DNA of 45,323 bases from Planctomycetota bacterium. Its GTDB lineage: Bacteria > Planctomycetota > UBA1135 > GCA-002686595. Where the stretch lies: the NCBI GenBank assembly GCA_021413885.1, contig JAIOPM010000022.1:1-45323 (forward strand), in the 5' to 3' direction. Numbering within the stretch: the stretch's first letter is position 1; each line of letters starts with the position of its first letter. The position numbers and the translations under genes are program-made. This document shows positions 1 through 8,859 of this stretch, one piece after another. Under the pieces are notes generated by a model that searched no databases, was not told the DNA's origin, and was given only the letters and a program-made list of their open reading frames with translations.

Positions 1-911
1 GTGTGCACTTCGCCGTTCGGCAACAACTTCTTCGCGCGCAGCACGAGCCGCGGCGACACCGGCGCGCCCGCGATCATCAGGCGCTTCAAGTGGGGGAACA
101 TGCGTCCGTGCATCTCGGCCCACGCGACGACCCGCGACCAGATCGCGGGCGAGCCGAAACTCTGCGCCGCGCGCGTGGCTTCGAGCGCGTGCGCGAGCGC
201 CGACGGATCGCACTCGGCGGGACGCGCGAAGTCGAGCGGGGGGAAGACACTTTCGATTCCGAGGCCGGCGTTGAACAGCGCGAACAGCGGGAAGCACGCG
301 AGGTCGACTTCCCCCGGGCGAATCGCGTAGAGCTCGGCGAGCGCGCGCACCTGCGCCTCGAAGTTCCGGTGCGTGTACTCGGCGCCCTTCGCCGGTCCGG
401 TCGCGCCCGACGTGAAGAGCACCGCCGCGAGTTCGTCGTCGCGCGGTTCGACGATGCCCTCGAACGGCGTCGCGCGCGCGGCGAGCTTCGCGAGGTCGCG
501 ACCGAAGAGCGCGTCGAGGCCGAACACGAGCTCGACCGCCGCGAACGAACTGCGGTGCAGGATGCGCGCGAGTTGCGCCTTCGACGAACCGACGAAGACG
601 CGCGGCGCGATCCGCGCGCACGCCGCGAGGAACGACGCGCGCTCCATACCCGGATCGATCAACACCGGCGCCGCGCCGACGAGCCACAACCCGTGGATCG
701 CGCACCACCAATCGCGCGACGGCGGCGCGAGCACCAACGCACGATCGCCGCGCTTCACGCCGGCGTCGGCGAACGCTCGCGCGAAACGGCGCGCGCGTTC
801 GCGGAGTTCGCGCCACGTCGCGCGTTCGACCCCGCGGGCTCCGGGCCAACCGAGGCCGAAGGCGTCCGGCGTCTCGCTCGCGCGTCGATCGAGGAAAGTT
901 GCGACGTTCAC
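1..911 (-). CDS. oleC: OleC, olefin beta-lactone synthetase (AMP-forming), 3' end beyond window
   Basis: This is an ANL-superfamily adenylating enzyme; in the Ole pathway OleC activates a beta-hydroxy acid with ATP and closes it to a beta-lactone. The visible 303 codons begin VNVATFLDRRASETPDAF and contain the AMP-binding loop LFTSGATGPAKGAEYTHRNF near residue 170. The HRNFEAQ and FPLFALFN stretches that follow resemble OleC rather than general acyl-CoA ligases. The GTG start at 911 overlaps the oleB stop (GTGA, 908-911), which indicates translational coupling. The reading frame is open to base 1, so the C-terminal domain lies off the left edge. OleB next door and OleA at 11266 support the Ole assignment over a generic fatty-acid ligase. 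Confidence 0.85.
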   Translation of the reverse strand, partial: MNVATFLDRRASETPDAFGLGWPGARGVERATWRELRERARRFARAFADAGVKRGDRALVLAPPSRDWWCAIHGLWLVGAAPVLIDPGMERASFLAACARIAPRVFVGSSKAQLARILHRSSFAAVELVFGLDALFGRDLAKLAARATPFEGIVEPRDDELAAVLFTSGATGPAKGAEYTHRNFEAQVRALAELYAIRPGEVDLACFPLFALFNAGLGIESVFPPLDFARPAECDPSALAHALEATRAAQSFGSPAIWSRVVAWAEMHGRMFPHLKRLMIAGAPVSPRLVLRAKKLLPNGEVH

Positions 912-1813
912 GGCGTGACTCCCTCGAGGAAACGTTTCAACGCGGCCGTCGCTTCCGACGCGGCGTCTTCGAACAGATAGTGCCCTGCGAACTCGAAGCG
1001 TTTCACCACGGCGTGGGGAAGACGGCGTTCCCACTCCTCGCGGAACGTCGGCGTGAAACAGAAGTCGCGCTCGCCCCACAAGATCGCGGTCGGCAGCGCG
1101 GCGAGGCGCGGGAGCTCGCGCTCGAGTTCGACCAACGTCGACCACGACGGATCGTTCGCGCTCATCGGAATGTCCTCGACGAAACGCAGCACCGCGACGC
1201 GACTCTTCCAATCGTGGTACGGCGCGAGGAAGCCGCGCTTGACGACGTCGGACAGCGGTTTCTCGACCGCCATCGTCGTCGCTGCGCCGGCGAACGCGTT
1301 GAAACCGCGCACCGCGAGCGCGCCGAAGAGCGGCGTGCGACACAGCCGGATGCGCCACGGCGCCGCGAGGCCTGTGAAGCACGCCGTGTTGGTCAGCACG
1401 AGGCGCTCGAAGCGCGCGCGTTCCGCGGCGAGCGCGCCGAGCCCGATCGGTCCGCCCCAGTCGTGCACGACCAGCGTGATGCGTTCGAGATCGAGCTCGC
1501 GCACGAGGCGCGTCAGGTTCTCGATGTGGCGCGCGAGGCGGTACTCGTAGTGCTCCGGCTTGTCGGAGAGCCCCATGCCGACGTGGTCGGGCGCGATGCA
1601 GCGGCGCGTCGTCGCGAGCTCGCGGATCGGCTTGCGCCACAGATAGGACCAACTCGGATTGCCGTGGACGAAGAGCACCGGCCGCGCGTCGCGCGGACCT
1701 TCGTCGACGTACGACAGGTTGGCTCCACCGACGTCGAGCGTGCGCGGCTCGAACGGATACTCGTCGCCGAGACGGCTGAGCACGCGCGAGCGTTCCGTGT
1801 CGGCGACCTTCAC
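908..1813 (-). CDS. oleB: OleB, cis-olefin-forming beta-lactone decarboxylase (alpha/beta hydrolase)
   Basis: A 301-residue alpha/beta hydrolase of the haloalkane-dehalogenase-like branch. Family knowledge: OleB splits the beta-lactone made by OleC into a cis-alkene and CO2. Visible residues are the oxyanion/halide-type motif HGNPSW (50-55), the nucleophile Asp118 in HDWGG, an acidic residue Asp250 in WGERDF, and the catalytic His278 in AGHYLFED. The NTACF stretch, the CR dipeptide and the FVEDIP segment are characteristic of OleB compared with true dehalogenases. The GTG start at 1813 overlaps the stop of the upstream transferase gene (GTGA). An in-frame upstream ATG at 1879 would extend it deep into that gene and was not used. 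It is followed directly by oleC. Confidence 0.87.
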   Translation of the reverse strand: MKVADTERSRVLSRLGDEYPFEPRTLDVGGANLSYVDEGPRDARPVLFVHGNPSWSYLWRKPIRELATTRRCIAPDHVGMGLSDKPEHYEYRLARHIENLTRLVRELDLERITLVVHDWGGPIGLGALAAERARFERLVLTNTACFTGLAAPWRIRLCRTPLFGALAVRGFNAFAGAATTMAVEKPLSDVVKRGFLAPYHDWKSRVAVLRFVEDIPMSANDPSWSTLVELERELPRLAALPTAILWGERDFCFTPTFREEWERRLPHAVVKRFEFAGHYLFEDAASEATAALKRFLEGVTP

Positions 1814-2400
1814 GGCCGCGGCTCCGCGCGCAGCGCGTGTTCGAGCCAGACGACGTTCGCGAGCTCGCCCTCGACGCACAATGCGGCGAGATGCGAGTCG
1901 ATCTCACGGTGGACGACGCGCCGGCGCGCGCCGCGGTGCGAGAGCACGAAGCCCGCTTCGTCGCGCGCGACGAGGACGACATGCGAGAGTTCCTCGAGCC
2001 CGGCGCCCGCGAGCTTCAACGTCGCCTCCTTCGCGGTCCACAACTCGGCGAGCGCGCGCGGTTCGATCGAGCCGAGGCGCGCGAGCTCCGCCGGCTCGAA
2101 GAAGCGGTGCAACTTCGCGAGCCGCGGCGCGCGCAGGTCCTCGAGGTCGGCGCCGACCGGACGTTCGGCGAGCACGGCGAGCGCGAGCTCGCGCGTGTGC
2201 GCGAGCGAGACGTGCCAGCCGACGCGGTCGAGCTGCGGTGCACCGGCGGGCGTCTTCGAGACGTTCACCGGTCCGAGCCCGCACTCGTCCGCTGCCCGGC
2301 GCAACGCGCGCCGCGCGGCGGAGCTCTGCTCGGCGATGCGCTCGAGCGCGAGCGCGAACGGCACGACCGGTTCGAACGCGGCGAGGACCGGCGTGCTCAC
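1810..2400 (-). CDS. Sfp/AcpT-type 4'-phosphopantetheinyl transferase
   Basis: A 196-residue protein predicted to move phosphopantetheine from CoA to the serine of an acyl carrier protein. The two family signatures are intact: VGADLED (82-88, Mg/CoA-binding acidic residues Asp85 and Glu87) and WTAKEATLK (121-129, with Lys124 and Glu125). The GTG start at 2400 overlaps the stop of the enoyl reductase gene, and the stop overlaps the oleB start. An open frame continues upstream to 3030 but only inside the neighbouring gene. Its place in this operon suggests it services the local ACP (7302-7577) rather than, or as well as, the housekeeping one. Confidence 0.88.
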   Translation of the reverse strand: MSTPVLAAFEPVVPFALALERIAEQSSAARRALRRAADECGLGPVNVSKTPAGAPQLDRVGWHVSLAHTRELALAVLAERPVGADLEDLRAPRLAKLHRFFEPAELARLGSIEPRALAELWTAKEATLKLAGAGLEELSHVVLVARDEAGFVLSHRGARRRVVHREIDSHLAALCVEGELANVVWLEHALRAEPRP

Positions 2401-3209
2401 GACGCGTTCTCTCCGCCGCGATGGAAACGACGCACGATCTCCGCGTCGAAGAAGTTGGTGCCCATGCCCGCGTCGACGACGACGCCTTGCGCGTTCAGCC
2501 CGGAGCTCTTCGGCGAAAGGAGGAACAGCACCGTCGAGGCGACTTCGTCGGTCGCGACCGCTCGATGGCGCAGCGTCGCGGCTTCGGCGTACAGATAGTT
2601 GTCGAGGTAGCCCGGGATCCCCGCGGACGCCGAAGTCTTCAGCGGCCCGGCTTTCACCGCGTTGAAGCGCACTTCGCCGCGCGCGGCGAAACTCTTCGCG
2701 AGGAACACGACCGTCGAATCGAGCGCCGCCTTGATCGGGCCCATGTAGCCGTAGCTCTCGGCCGCCATCGTCGTCGTCGAGATCGAGAGCGCGACGACCG
2801 ACGCGCGCGGCGCGAACCGCGGCGCGAGCGCTTGCGCCAGCGCGACCAACGAGAAGCACGACACGTCGAGCGCTTGGAGGAAGTCGGCGCGCTTCGTCGC
2901 GTGGAACGGTTGCAGGCCGTCCGCGTAGTTCGCGAACGCGATCGAGTGCACGAGGCCGTCGAGGACGAGCTCGCGCTCGGCGAGAAGACCCGCGAGCGCA
3001 TCGATCTCCTCCTGCCGCTCGACGTCGCACACCAACGCCTCGCCGATCAGCCCTTGGAGCTCCGCGCGCCGTTGCTCGCTGCGAACGACGTGCACGACGT
3101 TCGCGCCCGCTTCGCGCAGCGCCTTCGAGACGAAGTACGCGACGCTCTTCTTGTTCGCGACGCCGGTGACGAGGATCGTCTTGTTCGCGAGGCCGAGGAA
3201 GTCGCTCAC
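2397..3209 (-). CDS. FabI-like enoyl-ACP reductase (SDR family)
   Basis: A 270-residue short-chain dehydrogenase predicted to reduce trans-2-enoyl thioesters. The FabI-specific nucleotide loop [17 protein letters not shown] lies at 15-31, and the active-site Tyr153-x6-Lys160 is present in [14 protein letters not shown]. The residue matching the second FabI tyrosine (E. coli Tyr146) is Ile143; InhA has Phe there, so activity is still plausible. The GTG start at 3209 overlaps the dehydratase stop by four bases, and the gene ends in a four-base overlap with the transferase gene. Within a polyene-type pathway a dedicated enoyl reductase could decide which double bonds are removed. Function in this pathway is inference; the family assignment is firm. 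Confidence 0.85.
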   Translation of the reverse strand: MSDFLGLANKTILVTGVANKKSVAYFVSKALREAGANVVHVVRSEQRRAELQGLIGEALVCDVERQEEIDALAGLLAERELVLDGLVHSIAFANYADGLQPFHATKRADFLQALDVSCFSLVALAQALAPRFAPRASVVALSISTTTMAAESYGYMGPIKAALDSTVVFLAKSFAARGEVRFNAVKAGPLKTSASAGIPGYLDNYLYAEAATLRHRAVATDEVASTVLFLLSPKSSGLNAQGVVVDAGMGTNFFDAEIVRRFHRGGENAS

Positions 3210-3655
3210 GCCGGTTCCTCCGCGCCGAGCGCGGCGACGGCGACCGTGAACTGCAGCCGCGCGACGTTCTTGCCCGCCGACGTGACGCGTGCGGTCATCA
3301 CGCGGGCCGGGCCGAGGCGTTCGTCGACGGTGACGTGGAACACCAGCGTCTCGCCGGGTCGCACCATGCGGCGGAAACGCGCTTCGCCCAGTTTGACGAG
3401 CACAGGGACCTTGCCGTCGTTCGCGGCATCGCGCGGTTCGAGCGCCGCGAGCAAGGCGCCGGCTTGGACCGCCGCTTCGCAGAGCAACACGCCGGGCAGC
3501 AACGGGAAGCCGGGATAGTGCCCGCGGAAGAAGAACGCGTCCTCGGCGACGAACCACTCGGTCGTGATCGCGTCGGCGGAGTGCTCGACGACGCGGTCGA
3601 CGAAGAGGAACGGCGCGCGATGGGGGATCAGCGCCTCGATCGCGGTCCGGTCCAA
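3206..3655 (-). CDS. FabZ-like 3-hydroxyacyl-ACP dehydratase (hot-dog fold)
   Basis: A 149-residue hot-dog protein. It carries the FabZ signature [11 protein letters not shown] followed by LLCEA, giving the catalytic pair His46 and Glu60, and an N-terminal [13 protein letters not shown] motif typical of FabZ. It should dehydrate 3-hydroxyacyl-ACP to trans-2-enoyl-ACP. The best start is an unusual TTG at 3655, one base after the fabG stop codon; no ATG or GTG in frame lies close enough to give a sensible N-terminus. It sits between FabG and FabI in the order in which the reactions occur. Members of this family also include thioesterase-like proteins, but the intact His/Glu pair argues for a dehydratase. 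Confidence 0.85.
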   Translation of the reverse strand: MDRTAIEALIPHRAPFLFVDRVVEHSADAITTEWFVAEDAFFFRGHYPGFPLLPGVLLCEAAVQAGALLAALEPRDAANDGKVPVLVKLGEARFRRMVRPGETLVFHVTVDERLGPARVMTARVTSAGKNVARLQFTVAVAALGAEEPA

Positions 3656-3656
3656 G

Positions 3657-4397
3657 CTACAGCCCTCCGGTGACGTCGAGTACGGTGCCGGTGACGTAGC
3701 TCGCTTCGCGCGAGACCAACATGCGCACGGCGAACGCGACTTCCTCGGGCCGACCGAAGCGCTTGAGCGGCACCGATGCCGCGTGCTTCTTCTTCGTTTC
3801 CGCATCGAGGTCCGCGAGCAGCTCGGTGTCGATGAAACCGGGCGACACGCAGTTGACCGTGATGCCGCGCGCCGCCGTTTCGCGTGCGAGCGAACGCGCC
3901 AGGCCGACCTGACCGGCCTTCGACGCGGAGTAATTCGCTTGGCCTTCGAAACCTTGGTCGCGCGCCGGCGAAGTCACCAACACGATCCGGCCGTAGCGGC
4001 GGGCGAGCATGTGCAACGCCGCGAACTTCGCCATGTGATAGGTGCCGTCGAGGTTGGTCGCGAGCACGTCGCGCCACTCCTCGCGCGACATCATCGCGAG
4101 CACGCGGTCGCGCCGGATCCCCGAGCCGTGGACGAGGATCTGCACGCCGCTCTCGATCGTCTCGTCGAGCTTCTGCCAGAATCCGCGCACCGCGTCGTGA
4201 TCCGCGACGTCGACGCGCTCGGCCGTCACGCGTCCGTCGAAGCGCGCGGCTTCGGCGAGCAACGCGCTCGAGCCCGCCTCGTTGCCCTTGTAGACGGCGA
4301 TCACGCGCGCGCCCTGCGCCGCGAGGTCGAGCGTGATCGCGCGACCGATTCCGCGCGTGCCGCCGGTGACGACCGCGGTCTGTCCTTCGAAACTCAT
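3657..4397 (-). CDS. FabG-like 3-oxoacyl-ACP reductase (SDR family)
   Basis: A 246-residue classical short-chain dehydrogenase. The cofactor loop TGGTRGIG is at 11-18, the structural Asn is in ATNLDGTYH, and the catalytic triad is Ser143, Tyr156 and Lys160 (NYSASKAG). The C-terminus SYVTGTVLDVTGGL is typical of FabG. It should reduce 3-oxoacyl-ACP with NADPH. The usual NNAG motif reads HGSG (90-93), so it is somewhat divergent, as expected for a pathway-specific copy rather than the housekeeping enzyme. The ATG start at 4397 lies 10 bases after the upstream desaturase stop, and the stop is one base before the dehydratase start. Confidence 0.85.
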   Translation of the reverse strand: MSFEGQTAVVTGGTRGIGRAITLDLAAQGARVIAVYKGNEAGSSALLAEAARFDGRVTAERVDVADHDAVRGFWQKLDETIESGVQILVHGSGIRRDRVLAMMSREEWRDVLATNLDGTYHMAKFAALHMLARRYGRIVLVTSPARDQGFEGQANYSASKAGQVGLARSLARETAARGITVNCVSPGFIDTELLADLDAETKKKHAASVPLKRFGRPEEVAFAVRMLVSREASYVTGTVLDVTGGL

Positions 4398-4407
4398 CGC
4401 GCGCGAC

Positions 4408-5898
4408 TCATGGGGAGACTCGTTGACCTTCCTCGCTCTTCGAGCGCAGGAAATCGTCGACCTTGCTGGCTTGGATCACGCCGTAGTTCGCGGCGCCGAG
4501 CCAGCCCGACATGATGATGCCCACCGAGCCCGCGTGGTAGAGCCCTTCGACTTCCCTTTGGAGTTCGAGCGAATAACGCAGGCCTTCGAACTTGGTGCCG
4601 AACGACGCGCCGGCTTGGTGCTGCGTGTAGAACTCGAAGGTACGCGGCGTCGAGGCCTCGATGTGATCGAGCTTCTCGCGGATGCCCGGGAGTCGGAGTT
4701 CGAGCGCGACCAGCGTGTCTTCGATCAAACGCGCTTTCTCGCGTTGGTAGCTCGTTTCGTCGAGCCGCGCCCAATCCTCGTAGCGCGCGTTGGTCGAGCT
4801 GACGATCGTGTAGCGCGTCGAGCCCGGCCGCGTCTTCGGGTAGTAGAAGGAGAACGTGCGACTCTCGCCGCCGAGATCGCAGAGCGCCGGCGAGTCGAAC
4901 GTCGGCCGCGTCGACGTGAACAGCAGGTCGGTGACAAACGGAATCGACTCGCCTTCGCGCAGGCCGAGGTAGACCTGCGTGCTCGAGTTGTTGAGGCGCA
5001 CCGCTTCGACGCCCGCGACGAACTCGGGGCGGAAGTGCTGCGCACCGACGAGCTTCTGCACCGTGGTCTTCAAGTTCGCGTTCGAGATCACGACGCGCGC
5101 GCCGAGGAAACGGCCGAGCGCTTCGACGCCGGCGACGCGGCCGTTCTCCACGACGACGCGGTCGACCTGCGTGCTGCCGAAGAGCTCGACGCCGTTCGCC
5201 TCGAGCTCGGCGCGCATCGAACGGATCAATTTGTCGGTGCCGCCGGTGAACGTGTACACGCCCTTCGACATGAAGTTCGAGAACACGATGCCGAACGTGA
5301 CCGCCGGATCCTCGAGCGTCGAACCGTTCGCGTACGCGATCGGCTCGAGCAAGAGCCGGTGCACGTCGTTGCGGCCGGGGAAGAACTCCTCGAACACGTC
5401 GGCAACCGTCGCGCGGTCGTCGTCGTAGAAGTTCATCGCGCGCAGGCGGGCGAAGAAGCTCTCGACGCGCTCCGCCGGGACGCCGAAGACTTCGATCAAC
5501 TGCCGCGTGAAGTCCTCGCGCGTGAAGACGGTCTCGAGCTCGAACTGCGGGTTCTCGAAGCGGATCGACTCGAGCCGCACGATCGAATCCGCGATGTCGG
5601 TCGACCAGTGGCGGCGACACGTCTTGATCATCCCGACGGGGAAGCCGTGCAGCGAAACGTCGAAGACGTGGCCGCCGCGCCGTTTGAACCACGTCGCCAT
5701 GCCGCCGAAGTTGTAGTGCTGTTCGAGCACGGCGACCTTGTGGCCGAACTTCGCGCAGACGTTCGCGGCGGTGAGTCCGGCGAGTCCGCTGCCGATCACG
5801 ATCACGTCGTACCCCGCGCGCGCGTTCGCGAGCGGATCGGACGTCAACGGCCGTTTCCCGTCGCCGCTGCCCTTGAAGTACTTCTTCGCGTCGCTCAC
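4408..5898 (-). CDS. CrtI/retinol-saturase-type FAD-dependent desaturase or oxidoreductase, copy B
   Basis: A 496-residue flavoprotein of the phytoene desaturase superfamily. A Rossmann dinucleotide motif (GSGLAG, 36-41) begins about residue 30 after a short polar N-terminus, and the [14 protein letters not shown] stretch and C-terminal [10 protein letters not shown]...GWLGAANYG are family features. Such enzymes desaturate, saturate or isomerise C=C bonds in polyprenyl or retinoid chains. The GTG start at 5898 overlaps the stop of the second flavoprotein gene (GTGA). It lies inside a fatty-acid operon with no phytoene synthase in view, so an acyl or acyl-ACP substrate is more likely than a carotenoid. 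The substrate is inference. Confidence 0.78.
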   Translation of the reverse strand: MSDAKKYFKGSGDGKRPLTSDPLANARAGYDVIVIGSGLAGLTAANVCAKFGHKVAVLEQHYNFGGMATWFKRRGGHVFDVSLHGFPVGMIKTCRRHWSTDIADSIVRLESIRFENPQFELETVFTREDFTRQLIEVFGVPAERVESFFARLRAMNFYDDDRATVADVFEEFFPGRNDVHRLLLEPIAYANGSTLEDPAVTFGIVFSNFMSKGVYTFTGGTDKLIRSMRAELEANGVELFGSTQVDRVVVENGRVAGVEALGRFLGARVVISNANLKTTVQKLVGAQHFRPEFVAGVEAVRLNNSSTQVYLGLREGESIPFVTDLLFTSTRPTFDSPALCDLGGESRTFSFYYPKTRPGSTRYTIVSSTNARYEDWARLDETSYQREKARLIEDTLVALELRLPGIREKLDHIEASTPRTFEFYTQHQAGASFGTKFEGLRYSLELQREVEGLYHAGSVGIIMSGWLGAANYGVIQASKVDDFLRSKSEEGQRVSP

Positions 5899-7283
5899 GG
5901 CGCGGTCCTCGTGCTCTGCTGCTCGCGGCGATTGGCGATCGTGATGCCGCTCAGCAACGCGCCGACGATGCCGACGAGTCCTTGATCGGTGCCGATCAGC
6001 GAGAGCCGTTCGACGCCGCTCGAACCGTCGTGGGACTTGCGCGGCGAGCCGTAGATCGCGCCGCCGAGGTGGCCGGTGAAGCGCTCGATCGTGCGCGGCG
6101 TGAACGTGTCTTGGAACACTTCGCGGCCGCGGACGTCGAACGCGAAGCGCGCGGCGGCCGCGAACGCGAGCTCGGTCGCACGCGCTTTCTCGCGCGCGTA
6201 GTCCTCGTCGCCGAGCGCCGTCCAACGGTCGTAATTGGCGAGCAACGTGACGCGCAACATGCCTTCGGCGAGGGGCCGCGGCGTCGCGTAGTTGTTCGGC
6301 GTGCAGATCACGCCGCTGCGCGCGTCGACGAGCTCGTCGGGGCGCGCGTACTCGAAGCGCGGCGAGTCGTTGAAGAAGATCGCGGTGCCGTCGAAGCGGC
6401 TCTCGCGCGGCGTGCGCTCCGTCACGGCGATCGCTTCGATGAAGCTGAGGCGTCCGACGTCGGCGGCTTCGTCGGCTGCGCCGCACAAGCGCCGAGTCTC
6501 GACGCGGCCGGCCGACGAGAAGACGTGCTCGGCTTCGAGCACCGCGCCGTTCTCGAGTTCGACGCCGCGCGCTTCGCCGCCGTCGATGACGATGCGCCGC
6601 ACGCCGCTGCGCAACTTGATCTCGCCGCCCTCGGCCTTGAAGCGCTTGACCAACACGTCGAGCACCGCGCGGATACCGCCGGCCGGACGCGCGAAGCCTT
6701 CGAGGAAGAGACTGCGGAAGAGGATCGCGAACTGTTCCCATTCGACGTCGCGTTCGTGCGCGCTGCCGTAGAAACACAGCGGGCACATCAACATCTCGAC
6801 GAGCAACGGCTCGCGGAAGTACTTCGTGAGCTCTGCGCGCGCCCAGACACCGGAGCGCCTGCCGTCGAGCACGTCGTAATCGGGCAAGTCCGCGACCAGC
6901 CGATCGAAGTTCGCGGTCTCGCTCGGGAAGACGCGCGCGATCTCCGAGCGCAAGAGTTCGAAGTCGTTCGAGAACTTGAGCTCGGCGTCGGCGAAACGGA
7001 TCGCCGACCACGTCTGCTCACCGAGCTCGAGCGCGTCGTGGTCGATCCGCAGTTGCCGCAGGATCTTGCCGAGCGGCCGCGTCCGTTCACCGCGCGGCAC
7101 GTAGTTGGTGAACGCGTGCAGGCCGCTGTCGAACAGCCGCCCTTCGAGCTTGTAGAACGAGTTCAGTCCGCCCCAGACGGAGTGCTTCTCGAGGATCGCG
7201 ACGCGCTTGCCGAATTGCGCGAGACGGATCCCGGCGCCGAGGCCGCTCAACCCCGCGCCGATGATCAGGGCGTCGTACCGCAT
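5895..7283 (-). CDS. CrtI-type FAD-dependent desaturase or oxidoreductase, copy A
   Basis: A 462-residue paralogue of the next gene. The N-terminal FAD motif GAGLSG (9-14) is followed by an acidic ribose-binding Glu in LEKHSVWGG, and the C-terminal region [22 protein letters not shown] closes the FAD site. A Cys-containing segment [14 protein letters not shown] occurs near 165-178. Its role is the same open question as for copy B: adding, moving or removing double bonds on a carrier-bound chain. The ATG start at 7283 is 18 bases downstream of the ACP stop. Pairs of such flavoenzymes can form complexes or act in sequence. The two are clearly diverged, so this is not a recent duplication. Confidence 0.78.
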   Translation of the reverse strand: MRYDALIIGAGLSGLGAGIRLAQFGKRVAILEKHSVWGGLNSFYKLEGRLFDSGLHAFTNYVPRGERTRPLGKILRQLRIDHDALELGEQTWSAIRFADAELKFSNDFELLRSEIARVFPSETANFDRLVADLPDYDVLDGRRSGVWARAELTKYFREPLLVEMLMCPLCFYGSAHERDVEWEQFAILFRSLFLEGFARPAGGIRAVLDVLVKRFKAEGGEIKLRSGVRRIVIDGGEARGVELENGAVLEAEHVFSSAGRVETRRLCGAADEAADVGRLSFIEAIAVTERTPRESRFDGTAIFFNDSPRFEYARPDELVDARSGVICTPNNYATPRPLAEGMLRVTLLANYDRWTALGDEDYAREKARATELAFAAAARFAFDVRGREVFQDTFTPRTIERFTGHLGGAIYGSPRKSHDGSSGVERLSLIGTDQGLVGIVGALLSGITIANRREQQSTRTAP

Positions 7284-7301
7284 CGGCCTGGCCGGCGCGC
7301 G

Positions 7302-7577
7302 TCAGGCGCGCGAGGCGAGCTTGAGCGGCTTGTCCGCGAGCTTCGGCCCGAGGTACTTCACGCAGCCGGCGAGGGTCGCGAGCTCCATGTAGTCCTGCTC
7401 GGGAACCTGCACGCCGTAGCGCTTGCGCAGTTCCATCACGATGTCGAGGAAGTCCATCGAGTCGAGTTCGATCTGCTCACGCAGACGCACGTCCATCTTC
7501 AAATGGACGAGCTCCTCGTCGGGAGCGATGGTGGCGATGATGTCCTTGATGGCGAGGACGATTTCGTCGTTCGTCAT
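7302..7577 (-). CDS. Acyl carrier protein
   Basis: A 91-residue acidic helical protein with the phosphopantetheine-acceptor serine Ser40 in the ELDSMDFLD motif, the expected place for a carrier protein (canonical DSL/DSM). The length is slightly above the usual 75-80 because of a basic C-terminal tail ending KLASRA. It should hold the growing chain for the neighbouring synthase, reductases, dehydratase and perhaps the desaturases, and be primed by the transferase at 1810-2400. It follows the FabF-like gene after a 22-base C-rich gap on the coding strand. It is probably a pathway-specific ACP rather than the housekeeping AcpP, judging by sequence and context. Confidence 0.88.
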   Translation of the reverse strand: MTNDEIVLAIKDIIATIAPDEELVHLKMDVRLREQIELDSMDFLDIVMELRKRYGVQVPEQDYMELATLAGCVKYLGPKLADKPLKLASRA

Positions 7578-7597
7578 GGGGGTGCTGGGTGGGGGGG
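7578..7597 (+). other. Putative G-quadruplex-forming tract between fabF and acp
   Basis: The plus strand, which is the template for the leftward operon, carries G-runs at 7578-7582, 7587-7589 and 7591-7597 separated by short loops. This satisfies the G3+N1-7 pattern because the last run of seven can supply two tracts. The messenger is correspondingly C-rich just ahead of the acp start codon. Whether it folds in vivo is unknown. Confidence 0.4.
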
Positions 7598-7599
7598 AT

Positions 7600-8859
7600 T
7601 CAGCGGAGGCGTCCGACGACCACGGCAGAGTTGATGCCGAGCATGCCGAAGGACATGTTCAAGACGGTGTCGACGCGTTCGGCGCGAGTGGGCTCGCCGA
7701 GCACGAGGTTGGGAACGGCGCAGGCGGGATCGAGCTCGTCGACGTTGATCGTCGGGTGCACGACCTTGTCTTCGAGCGAAGGCAGGTTGCCGGCGAGCTC
7801 GAGCGCTCCCGCGGCGCCCATCGCGTGACCGATGAAGCTCTTCGTGTTGTTGACGAGCGTCGTCGGGCAATCCGCGAAGACGTCACGGATCGCGGCGGCT
7901 TCGACTTCGTCGCCTTGCGGCGTCGAGGTCGCGTGCGTGTTGATCAGGTCGACGTCGCGTGCCGCGACGCCGGCGTGGGAGAGCGCGGCGCGCATGCACG
8001 CGGCTTGGCCCGCCGACTGCGGCAGCACGAAGTCGGCCGCGTCGGAGTTGACGCCGTAGCCGAGGACTTCGGCGTAGATCTTCGCGCCGCGCGCGCGCGC
8101 GTCGTCGAGTCGCTCGAGCGCGAAGAAGCAGCCGCCTTCGCTGACGACGATGCCGTTGCGCGACTTGTCGAACGGACGCGAAGCCTTGGTCGGATCGACG
8201 TGGCTCGCGAGCGCGCCTTGGCTGCGGAAGCTCGCGAAGATCCCGAACGTGTGGATCGACTCCGACACGCCGCCGCCGAGCGCGAGGTCGATCTGGCCGA
8301 GCTGCAGGAGCTGCACGCCGTGGATCAAGCCGAGGTTGCCCGCCGCGCACGCGCCGCCGAGGCAATACGCGGGGCCGGTGATGCCGAGGTTGAGCGTGAC
8401 CTCGCCCGCCGGGTTGTTCGCGACCGTGCGCGGGTTGTGGTGATGCGACCAGTACGAGAGGTCGAAGCCGTACTCGGCGACCTCGTGGATCTGGTTCTCG
8501 GTCTCGACGTTGCCGTGCTCGGTGATGCCCGGGAACACGCCGATGCGCTCCGGCGCGTAATGGCGATCGCGCTCGCGGTCGTAGCGACCGGTCGCGAGGC
8601 CCGCGTCGATCAGCGCCTCGTGCGCACACCAGATCGCGATCGAACCGGCGCGCGTGCCGCGGCGGACTTCCTTGCGCGTTTGGTAGCGCAGGCTGTCGAA
8701 CTCGGCGACGCCCGCGAGCGTCTCGCCGACGTGGCGGATCGAGTACTTGCGCACGCCGGAGCGGCCGGCGAGCAGACTCCCGCGGAACTCCGCGAGGTTC
8801 GCGCCGTTCGGGCTCGCGAGCCCGACGCCGGTGATCACGACGCGCGGCAGACTAACCAC
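7600..8859 (-). CDS. FabF/KAS II-like beta-ketoacyl-ACP synthase
   Basis: A 419-residue condensing enzyme of the thiolase fold. The complete Cys-His-His active site is visible: Cys171 in GGACAAGN, His309 in NTHATSTPQGDEVE and His345 in KSFIGHAMGAAG. It should extend an acyl chain with malonyl-ACP. The closest start is a GTG at 8859 giving VVSLPRVVITGVG, overlapping the stop of the regulator gene by eight bases. Only one KAS II-type subunit is present; no chain-length-factor partner lacking the Cys is seen. It is the first enzyme gene of the operon, followed by the ACP, so condensation and carrier are linked at the head of the transcript. Confidence 0.87.
   Translation of the reverse strand: MVSLPRVVITGVGLASPNGANLAEFRGSLLAGRSGVRKYSIRHVGETLAGVAEFDSLRYQTRKEVRRGTRAGSIAIWCAHEALIDAGLATGRYDRERDRHYAPERIGVFPGITEHGNVETENQIHEVAEYGFDLSYWSHHHNPRTVANNPAGEVTLNLGITGPAYCLGGACAAGNLGLIHGVQLLQLGQIDLALGGGVSESIHTFGIFASFRSQGALASHVDPTKASRPFDKSRNGIVVSEGGCFFALERLDDARARGAKIYAEVLGYGVNSDAADFVLPQSAGQAACMRAALSHAGVAARDVDLINTHATSTPQGDEVEAAAIRDVFADCPTTLVNNTKSFIGHAMGAAGALELAGNLPSLEDKVVHPTINVDELDPACAVPNLVLGEPTRAERVDTVLNMSFGMLGINSAVVVGRLR

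Noticed and set aside
908..1813. Haloalkane dehalogenase as the function of the alpha/beta hydrolase
   Set aside because: The catalytic layout is shared, but the NTACF, CR and FVEDIP features and the adjacent oleC fit OleB better.
3..2665. Long Arg-rich open frames on the plus strand across the ole/fatty-acid operon
   Set aside because: They are antisense to well-supported genes, have extreme Arg content and no domains; they arise because GC-rich codons leave few stops in other frames.
4408..7283. A carotenoid biosynthesis cluster
   Set aside because: No phytoene/squalene synthase, lycopene cyclase or GGPP synthase is present, and the genes are embedded between fatty-acid genes.
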